A stretch of 64,000 bases of DNA from CBDCWQ01 sp965223435 (GTDB lineage Bacteria; Myxococcota; Kuafuiibacteriia; Kuafuiibacteriales; Kuafuiibacteriaceae). Below are positions 58,729-64,000 of this stretch, piece after piece (position 1 is the first letter of the stretch; every line of letters starts with the position of its first letter). The notes under the pieces were generated by a model. The model saw only the letters and a program-made list of their open reading frames with translations, was not told the DNA's origin and did no database searches. The position numbers were made by a program, and so were the translations under genes. The DNA lies in assembly GCA_965223435.1 (NCBI GenBank), contig CBDCWQ010000021.1, positions 1,116,001 through 1,180,000 on the forward strand. The letters run 5' to 3'.

Positions 58729-60336
58729 CTATGCAAATCCAAGGTCCGTTGTTTGGGCGCTGGACTGAAGAATGTGTAAGAGCGTGCTCTCGGTAACAAT
58801 TCCAACCAAACGACCTTGTTCGTCGGAGACGGGAAGTCTTCGAACGCCTCGGTTCCGCGTCTGCTTCAGGCAGTCTTCTAGGGTGTTGTGAGGGCGTGCA
58901 ATGAGGAGCGGACTGGACATGATATCTGAGGCCAAGAATGATTTGTGACCGTTCTCGCCCGTCTGCGCAATCAGTTTGAGGATATCTCCTTGGCTCACGA
59001 TTCCGATGGGCCTCGGCCCCGCACACACCACAACACAGGAAACGTTCTCTTTCCCCATCAAGGAGATCACCCGGTCTATCTTGCAGTCGGGGCTCACGGT
59101 GTGGACGGCCGTCGACATAAACTCTCCGACCAAAGGACCCTCGGAGACAAGCTTGGGTCTGTGGTGTTCAATGTTGATCCGCCTTCGTTGCTCAGCGAGG
59201 TCGCGAAGATACGAGACCAATGGCGGGTACCGTTCATGGAGGACGTTGAAGTCCTCCGTCAGGAATCTTAGGACAATACTCGGACGTGTCGTTCGCACGG
59301 GAAAGTAAACGGGCCGGTTTTCAAGCAAGGACGCCTCACCAAAGAAATCACCATCGCCAAGCGCGGCCAGCGCTTTGTACGGACGCACAGGATTCAGGAT
59401 CTCGGCTTGGCCATCCAGGATGATGTAGAGGGCGGTGGGCTCCTGGTCTTTCACAAGGATGAATTCACCTTGGCTGAACCGGACGGTTTCGCTTGCGGCC
59501 AGGATGTCCTCGTGTGCTTTTTCGCCCAAAGTTTGGAAGAGGGGGGATATCGCGAGCAGGTTGGCGACCATTCGATCTCGGTAGCAGGCGATGAGCAGTT
59601 TTTCGACCTCCGCCGAACTCTTGAGAACGTGCTTCAAAGTGGTTCTGGAGACTTCGTAGATGAGCGCGGGGCTTTCAACCACAAAATCAGCATTCCGCCG
59701 TCTTCCGCTCCAGAGGGCGATTTCTCCGAAAAATGCACCTTCCTGAAGATGAACCACAATGCGCTTTTTGGGGTCATTGGGGTTTTTGGTCATGCGGACG
59801 GAACCTTCCGCGACCAAAAAGAGGGACTCTGCCGGTTCGCCAAAACGGCAGACGGTGTCTCCCGGGGCAAAGATGTGAACCGTCATGGCTTCCGCCAGGC
59901 GTACAAAATTCTCCCGTGACATCCGCGAGAAGAGGGGAATCGAAGCCAAGCCGCTGGGTGCTCCGTCTTCACTTTGGGACAAAGAAGAGTGAGTCGTGTA
60001 CAGGTCCGCGAGGAGCGACCGAGCGGTTTGATTGTTTTCTTTTAGGACTAGGATCTCTCGACAAACGGCAATGGCCCTCAGCGTTCGACCGGAAAGGGAG
60101 AAGTCTTGAGCCGCCTGAGCCAACACTGGAATCGAATCTTCCGCGTAGCCAGAATCGGCGAGGATTTGTCCGCTGGCCCAAAGGGCGTCAGCGTCGGAAC
60201 GCACATCCAAAATGGAATGATAAAGGGACAACGCCGTATCGAGATCACCCTGTTGGCGTAGATCGCGGGCCTTGGCTTTGGATCGATCCGTTCGCGCGAT
60301 CAAGTCTTCTGTGCTCAATTCCGCTTCTGAGCTCAC
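58729..60336 (-). CDS. Sensor protein with TPR-like N-terminus, two cNMP-binding and two CBS domains
   Basis: A 535-residue soluble protein. Residues 15-105 are helical with TPR character (G-D-L-D-T-A-L-S-L-Y-H-S-I-L). Two cyclic-nucleotide-binding-type domains follow at about 135-255 (F-A-P-G-D-T-V...F-F-G-E-I-A-L-W-S-G-R-R-R-N-A) and 265-385 (F-F-G-E-A-S-L-L-E-N-R-P-V). The first keeps an R-R-N-A variant of the phosphate-binding R-x-A, the second does not. A tandem CBS pair (405-530, V-G-E-F-M-S-T-A and A-S-D-I-M-S-S-P) ends the protein. It lacks any output domain, so it may act on the adjacent kinase, whose stop overlaps its start. Confidence 0.9.
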   Translation of the reverse strand: MSSEAELSTEDLIARTDRSKAKARDLRQQGDLDTALSLYHSILDVRSDADALWASGQILADSGYAEDSIPVLAQAAQDFSLSGRTLRAIAVCREILVLKENNQTARSLLADLYTTHSSLSQSEDGAPSGLASIPLFSRMSRENFVRLAEAMTVHIFAPGDTVCRFGEPAESLFLVAEGSVRMTKNPNDPKKRIVVHLQEGAFFGEIALWSGRRRNADFVVESPALIYEVSRTTLKHVLKSSAEVEKLLIACYRDRMVANLLAISPLFQTLGEKAHEDILAASETVRFSQGEFILVKDQEPTALYIILDGQAEILNPVRPYKALAALGDGDFFGEASLLENRPVYFPVRTTRPSIVLRFLTEDFNVLHERYPPLVSYLRDLAEQRRRINIEHHRPKLVSEGPLVGEFMSTAVHTVSPDCKIDRVISLMGKENVSCVVVCAGPRPIGIVSQGDILKLIAQTGENGHKSFLASDIMSSPLLIARPHNTLEDCLKQTRNRGVRRLPVSDEQGRLVGIVTESTLLHILQSSAQTTDLGFA

Positions 60337-61859
60337 CGTTTCTCCTCCGGGCGGTTTTCGACCGCCGCAGCATAGGACCAGAGTGCCTCAGCCATCGCGA
60401 CCGCACTCGAAAAGCGTTGCGCTGGATCCTTATGGATCGATCGGGCAGCGAGTAGGGAGAGCTCTGGGGCAATGCCCTGGACGATCTCGTGTAGCAGAGG
60501 CGTAGGCTGATGGACGACGTTGTGAAAGACCTGACCGGGATCATCGCCGGTGTGGGGGTAGCGTCCAGACAGGCACCAAAATAAGGACACGCCTAGCGCA
60601 TAGACATCTGCGCTCACGCCGTAATCCTTAGAGCCACTCACATATTCGGGTGGAAGGTAAAACGGACTCCCCATCAGCTGCCCGCTTGTGGTCAGTTGAG
60701 TCTCTGCCCCAAACACCTTGGCGATTCCGAAATCAATGAGGTACGGTTTGGTTTTCCCGTCGAGCAGAATATTGGACGGCTTGATATCCCGGTGAAGAAT
60801 ACGATTGGCATGGCAGTGCTCCACGGCCTCCGCTATTTGAGCAAGGACCTCCACGGTTTTGAGCTGGGAAACTTGTTTATTCTTGACCCCATCGAGCAAA
60901 CTGGTGCCCTCGATGTGAGCCATGGTGTAATACGGCACGTTGCCTACTTGACCGACGTCGTACACCGTAACGATATTGGGGTGCCTGAGCGAAGCGATGG
61001 TCTGGGCCTCTCGCTGAAAACGCAGGTAGCCTTCCTCACGATAGGCCTTCGTCTCGGGCGCCTCAGGTAGATGAAGGACCTTCAAAGAGACAATGCGGCC
61101 AAGGCCTTTTTGACGTGCTTTGTAGACAATCCCCATGCCTCCTCGCGCCGTCTCTTCGATGATTTCATAGCCGCCAAACTTGGGTTGTCCAAAAGCGCGC
61201 CTAAAAACCGAGCGGGCTCGACCCCACAGGTTTTCGTCACTACCCATGTCGCTGGTCGCCCCTTCATCAAACTGTGAAACGGCCTCCAGTCTCTTCTGTT
61301 TGAGCACGCCCTCTCGGAGCAGGACGTCAGCGAGCTCAATCACGTTCCCGGACTCTGCCTCCTCCTTTTGAATGAACAGGCATCGGTCCAAGTCTTCTCG
61401 ATTGACGACCCCCGTTTCAACCAAGAGCCGGACCATGGCAGACTCCGATGACGGCTCAAGGCTTTGCGTGATCTCGGCTCGCCGAGCCAGGCGACGACGA
61501 CGAAGGTGAACGCGAACACGCGTGAGGAATTCGTCTCGTCGAAATGGCCGTGACAGAAACTCGTCGGCCCCGCTGCCGAGCGCTTGCTCTCTGAGGGCGG
61601 GATCATGTCCCAGGACCACGACGGGCAGTGCGGCAGCGGCAGGCTTTTGCTTGAGCTCAGTGATTCGCTCAATCTCTGAGGCTTGGCTGAGACTCAGCAC
61701 GACCAGGGTGGGTTCGGACTTTTCGATCGCATCGTCCAGTTCTCTCCAGTCCCGGGAGAAATGAATGTTGCAATTGAGCGCACCTCTCAAGAGTCCGCCT
61801 TCGTATCGAGCCAGGGTGGGATTTGGCTCGAGCAGAAGCAGGCAGTCCGGCGGCGCCAT
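60333..61859 (-). CDS. Ser/Thr protein kinase with N-terminal pseudo-receiver
   Basis: About 508 residues from the ATG at 61859 (a GTG at 61874 is possible). Residues 5-120 follow a response-regulator fold (C-L-L-L-L-E-P-N, V-V-V-L-G-H-D, G-A-D-E-F-L-S-R-P-F) but the phospho-acceptor Asp after V-V-L is missing (V-V-L-S-L-S) and the conserved Lys before Pro-Phe is Arg, so it should not be phosphorylated. A helical middle part (135-210) links to the kinase: A-R-G-G-M-G-I-V-Y-K-A, Lys in S-L-K-V-L, H-R-D-I-K-P-S-N-I, D-F-G-I-A-K and P-P-E-Y. Last codons overlap the cNMP/CBS sensor gene (ATGA), pointing to one signalling unit. Confidence 0.92.
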   Translation of the reverse strand: MAPPDCLLLLEPNPTLARYEGGLLRGALNCNIHFSRDWRELDDAIEKSEPTLVVLSLSQASEIERITELKQKPAAAALPVVVLGHDPALREQALGSGADEFLSRPFRRDEFLTRVRVHLRRRRLARRAEITQSLEPSSESAMVRLLVETGVVNREDLDRCLFIQKEEAESGNVIELADVLLREGVLKQKRLEAVSQFDEGATSDMGSDENLWGRARSVFRRAFGQPKFGGYEIIEETARGGMGIVYKARQKGLGRIVSLKVLHLPEAPETKAYREEGYLRFQREAQTIASLRHPNIVTVYDVGQVGNVPYYTMAHIEGTSLLDGVKNKQVSQLKTVEVLAQIAEAVEHCHANRILHRDIKPSNILLDGKTKPYLIDFGIAKVFGAETQLTTSGQLMGSPFYLPPEYVSGSKDYGVSADVYALGVSLFWCLSGRYPHTGDDPGQVFHNVVHQPTPLLHEIVQGIAPELSLLAARSIHKDPAQRFSSAVAMAEALWSYAAAVENRPEEKR

Positions 61860-62039
61860 TCCGTTTGCTACCACGATGCTATTACTTAGCCACAGATCGC
61901 CGTAGCGCGCACCCAGTCCAATATGTTTGCTTATGTACTCAAGACCTCACAGTTTATGCTGAAGAATGACAAGCACACAGATTGTCCCAGATCATGCGCT
62001 CTGTGAACACCAAACCCTATCGGTCGTTGACCTTGTCTC

Positions 62040-62176
62040 CTAAACACAAACGCACAAGTCAGGATCCAGGCACGATGCGGCATTGGACCCTGCGGTGCCG
62101 GCTCACGTACTTCCGTGTACCCTCCACGGACTCAGGGGACCAACACCTGGCTTCGAACTTGTGCGGTCCTGTTTAG
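62040..62176 (+). mobile_element. MITE-like element, copy B
   Basis: 137 bp with terminal inverted repeats CTAAACACAAACGCACAAGT and, at the right end, the inverse of CTAAACAGGACCGCACAAGT. Flanking CTC on both sides (62037-62039 and 62177-62179) could be a 3-bp target duplication, or chance. It matches copy A at 18688-18835 in opposite orientation. It covers the last 15 codons of mobA, so the mobA C-terminus is element-derived. Confidence 0.75.
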
Positions 62177-62773
62177 CTCGACCCACTCCCGGGGCGTGTT
62201 GGCATTCTGAAACTGAGAGTCATCCCCTTCGGCCAATATGCGGCCAAGGCCACCTGTTTGTTGGATCGCCTTCAACAGCCTTCTCACCGAAAGTCCCGAT
62301 CCTTGTGTGGTCGAGTTCACATACAGATGGAGCAGGTTCTTCAGATCCTCGGTGACTCGGCATGCAACAGGGAGTTCAAAGTCCTTGTAGTGCGTGATGT
62401 GAACGGTAGGCCGGATTTTCGTGAGCAGTCCCTCGAGCGTTGGAGCTTTGAGGCGAGGCATGTCGACGGGGACTACGATCAAGAAGCGCTCGGGTGCATA
62501 TTTGTTTTCAAGAGCTTGTACAACTGAATGGAGTCCCCCCAAGGGCCCCCGACCGGGTACGAGATCCGGAATGCATGTATAGTTCTCCAATTGTCCGCTC
62601 AAATAGACGTGTTGAACCGCATGCGGACGACGAATCTTTTTGAGGAGCCCAACCATATGCTCAACCAGGGGGTGCCCACCATAGTTGAGGAGCGCCTTGT
62701 TGTGGCCCATCCTTTTGGACCGGCCTCCACACAGGACGACACCAAATACTTCTGTTGAACCCGTTCGTTGCAT
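62132..62773 (-). CDS. mobA: Molybdenum cofactor guanylyltransferase MobA
   Basis: Attaches GMP to molybdopterin to form the bis-MGD cofactor of enzymes such as nitrate and formate reductases. 213 residues from the ATG at 62773 (14 bp after moaE; an in-frame start at 62812 lies within moaE). The nucleotide-binding start V-V-L-C-G-G-R-S-K-R-M-G-H-N-K-A-L-L is intact, followed by V-P-G-R-G-P-L-G-G-L-H-S and the metal site V-V-P-V-D-M-P. The C-terminus (E-W-V-E-L-N-R-T-A-Q onward) runs into a MITE-like element and ends there; the normal end of MobA (N-T-P-x-D) is already complete before that. Confidence 0.92.
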   Translation of the reverse strand: MQRTGSTEVFGVVLCGGRSKRMGHNKALLNYGGHPLVEHMVGLLKKIRRPHAVQHVYLSGQLENYTCIPDLVPGRGPLGGLHSVVQALENKYAPERFLIVVPVDMPRLKAPTLEGLLTKIRPTVHITHYKDFELPVACRVTEDLKNLLHLYVNSTTQGSGLSVRRLLKAIQQTGGLGRILAEGDDSQFQNANTPREWVELNRTAQVRSQVLVP

Positions 62774-62786
62774 GTCGGCCACAGGT

Positions 62787-63245
62787 TTAGATCGTACGTT
62801 TGGCCGCTGCACCTACGTGCGCACAGCCCTTGAGCCACTCGCTGTCGCCGTCTTCGTAAAACTCTTTTTTCCAAATGGGGGCCCGGCGTTTGAGCTCCTC
62901 AATGATGTACCGACTCGCGTCGTAGGCCTCATGACGGTGAGCGGCGCTTACGCCAATACCTACGCTGATCTCACCGACCTCGAGTCGGCCGACGCGATGA
63001 ATTGTGATGATTCGGGCTTCTTGATCGTATCGAGCGCCGGCTTCTTGACAGATGGATTGGAGAGTGCGCTCAGCCAAAGAGGCATGGGCATCATATTCGA
63101 GGGCCCTAACTCTTCGGCCATGGTTGGTCTTTCGTACGGTTCCGAAGAAGAGGACCTGTGCACCACACGCAGGATCATTGAGGTGTTTCAACAGCTGTTC
63201 GGCCACAATGGGCCGCTGGACCAGTTTCGCAATGAGGGCCGACAC
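62787..63245 (-). CDS. moaE: Molybdopterin synthase large subunit MoaE
   Basis: Converts precursor Z to molybdopterin using sulfur carried by MoaD. 152 residues with the conserved G-A-Q-V-L-F-F-G-T-V-R, L-E-Y-D-A-H-A-S-L-A-E-R, H-R-V-G-R-L-E-V-G-E-I-S-V-G-I-G-V, R-H-E-A-Y-D-A and P-I-W-K-K-E. The conserved Lys pair of the active site is present in the last motif. It follows moaD by 27 bp in the same operon. Confidence 0.94.
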   Translation of the reverse strand: MSALIAKLVQRPIVAEQLLKHLNDPACGAQVLFFGTVRKTNHGRRVRALEYDAHASLAERTLQSICQEAGARYDQEARIITIHRVGRLEVGEISVGIGVSAAHRHEAYDASRYIIEELKRRAPIWKKEFYEDGDSEWLKGCAHVGAAAKRTI

Positions 63246-63272
63246 GATGGAATACTCCTTTTGGGTGGTTGG

Positions 63273-63545
63273 CTAACCACCGCTGACCGGGGGCAGCACC
63301 GCGATCTTGGACAATCCTTCGACGGGTTCCGCATTGGACAGAATACGTTCGTCGGTTCCGATGGCCGATGCGTTGAGCAGGGCTTCGTTGAACGAGCCCA
63401 GTCGACGCTCCAGGGCTGACTGAATTTCTGAACGCGCGTCTTGGATTGTTCCGTGAATCGGGACCTCTACCAGGAGGTGAGGCTCGCTCAGAATCCCCCG
63501 AAACGCTCCAAAGAAATCAACATTTAGGGTTACGGTATTCGCCAT
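63273..63545 (-). CDS. moaD: Molybdopterin synthase sulfur-carrier subunit MoaD
   Basis: Small ubiquitin-fold protein that carries a C-terminal thiocarboxylate. 90 residues from the ATG at 63545, chosen because AGGAGGT lies just upstream; a longer frame from 63593 would overlap moeA. Features: V-D-F-F-G-A-F-R-G-I near the start and the obligatory C-terminal P-P-V-S-G-G. Lies between moeA and moaE. Confidence 0.92.
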   Translation of the reverse strand: MANTVTLNVDFFGAFRGILSEPHLLVEVPIHGTIQDARSEIQSALERRLGSFNEALLNASAIGTDERILSNAEPVEGLSKIAVLPPVSGG

Positions 63546-63556
63546 CTCACGACCTC

Positions 63557-64000
63557 CTACGCATCCAACCCCACATGGGAAAAGAGTCGACACTCGACGT
63601 ATTCGCCTGCCTTGATCACCTCTTTCCCTTCAGGAAGAATAGCCCACGCATGAGCCTCAAGAGACGGACGAAGCATGAATGACTGCTGGCGAGCTGGAAC
63701 GCAAATTGTCCATTTTCCGTTGTCGAGGCTCAGTTCTCCGAAGACGAACGTGCGAAGAGAGGCCCGTTTTTTGATGTCTCGTGTGACCTCAGCAAAGAGT
63801 GGGCGAGCTTCCTTGAGACCCAGGCGCAGGGCGAGATAGGGCTGGATGAAAAATGCCCACCCCACAGCCGAGCTGATAGGATTGCCGGGGAGACCGAAAA
63901 AGGCCACTTCGTTGCCAGACTTGGCTTTTACGGTCGCAAAGAGAATGGGCTTCCCTGGCCGGATGCGAGCCTTGTGAAAATGAATGGTGGCGCCCAAATC
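63557..64000 (-). CDS. moeA: Molybdopterin molybdenumtransferase MoeA, C-terminal part
   Basis: Inserts molybdate into molybdopterin. Only the C-terminal 147 codons are in the window; the frame is open to the edge. Visible: the core signature I-H-F-H-K-A-R-I-R-P-G-K-P-I-L-F, F-G-L-P-G-N-P-I-S-S-A-V-G (the Gly-Asn-Pro loop), then the domain IV end E-A-H-A-W-A-I-L-P-E-G and an acidic end. The upstream TTG at 63997 is not the true start. First visible gene of the moeA-moaD-moaE-mobA operon. Confidence 0.92.
   Translation of the reverse strand, partial: DLGATIHFHKARIRPGKPILFATVKAKSGNEVAFFGLPGNPISSAVGWAFFIQPYLALRLGLKEARPLFAEVTRDIKKRASLRTFVFGELSLDNGKWTICVPARQQSFMLRPSLEAHAWAILPEGKEVIKAGEYVECRLFSHVGLDA

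Noticed and set aside
62685..63419. Plus-strand open frame opposite moaE/moaD
   Set aside because: Antisense to clear moaE and moaD genes.

Overview
The window is about 58-60% G+C, densely coded, uses many GTG and TTG starts, and encodes eukaryotic-type Ser/Thr kinases with PEGA domains, large secreted lipoproteins with Cys-rich or VCBS-type repeats, multi-domain hybrid histidine kinases and a very large secreted protein. Together these suggest a Myxococcota/Bradymonadota-like (former Deltaproteobacteria) chromosome. This is inferred from gene style, because no rRNA or ribosomal-protein marker is present. I saw no tRNA, rRNA or CRISPR array.

Region 1 (1-9256, + strand) is a cbb3-type cytochrome oxidase locus: a CcoG-like ferredoxin protein fused to a cupredoxin-like domain, a dihaem cytochrome c lipoprotein, CcoN, CcoO, a CcoS-like protein with an extra N-terminal helix, a 70-residue single-helix protein, a CcoI/FixI copper ATPase, a DsbD_2/SafE-type membrane protein and an unknown membrane protein. 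Canonical CcoP is missing; its two parts may be split between the upstream lipoprotein and the small helix protein. A stand-alone protoglobin (9416-9985) follows.

Region 2 (10134-20423, + strand) holds small unknowns, a TPR gene interrupted by an in-frame stop, a large lipoprotein, a papain-like cysteine peptidase with EF-hand-like and helical repeats, a SUMF1/FGE-domain protein and an AraC-type regulator.

Region 3 (20637-25948, + strand) is a signalling operon: membrane hybrid kinase, FIST-domain protein (NosP-like) and NahK-like hybrid kinase with two receivers and an HPt domain. It resembles known NosP/NahK nitric-oxide sensing pairs, with a second kinase added.

Region 4 (26078-31415) has a VCBS-type lipoprotein converging on two minus-strand PEGA genes, one of them a Ser/Thr kinase. 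Region 5 (32215-46764) is one gene for a secreted protein of about 4,849 residues: Ig/FnIII domains, a beta-propeller-like region, a Ser/Gly linker, an alpha/alpha-toroid-like region, a tandem duplicate of an apparently inactivated metzincin module, and a long C-terminus of unknown type.

Region 6 (46765-50061, + strand) has a lower-G+C archaeal-type ATPase with upstream palindromes, a degenerate metallo-beta-lactamase-fold protein and a YjbQ-family protein. Region 7 (50212-56779, - strand) is a complete oligopeptide ABC operon, OppABCDF. Region 8 has a CrtC/AttH-lipocalin-like protein (+) and, on the minus strand, a shortened nucleotidyltransferase with a small partner, a cNMP/CBS sensor with a pseudo-receiver Ser/Thr kinase, and a molybdenum cofactor operon (moeA-moaD-moaE-mobA) cut by the window end.

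Two dispersed repeat families occur. A hairpin-bearing repeat of about 50-110 bp has three copies (1979, 5689, 31981). A MITE-like element of about 140 bp with terminal inverted repeats has two copies in opposite orientation (18688 and 62040); one supplies the start codon and signal peptide of the SUMF1-like gene and the other the 3' end of mobA.
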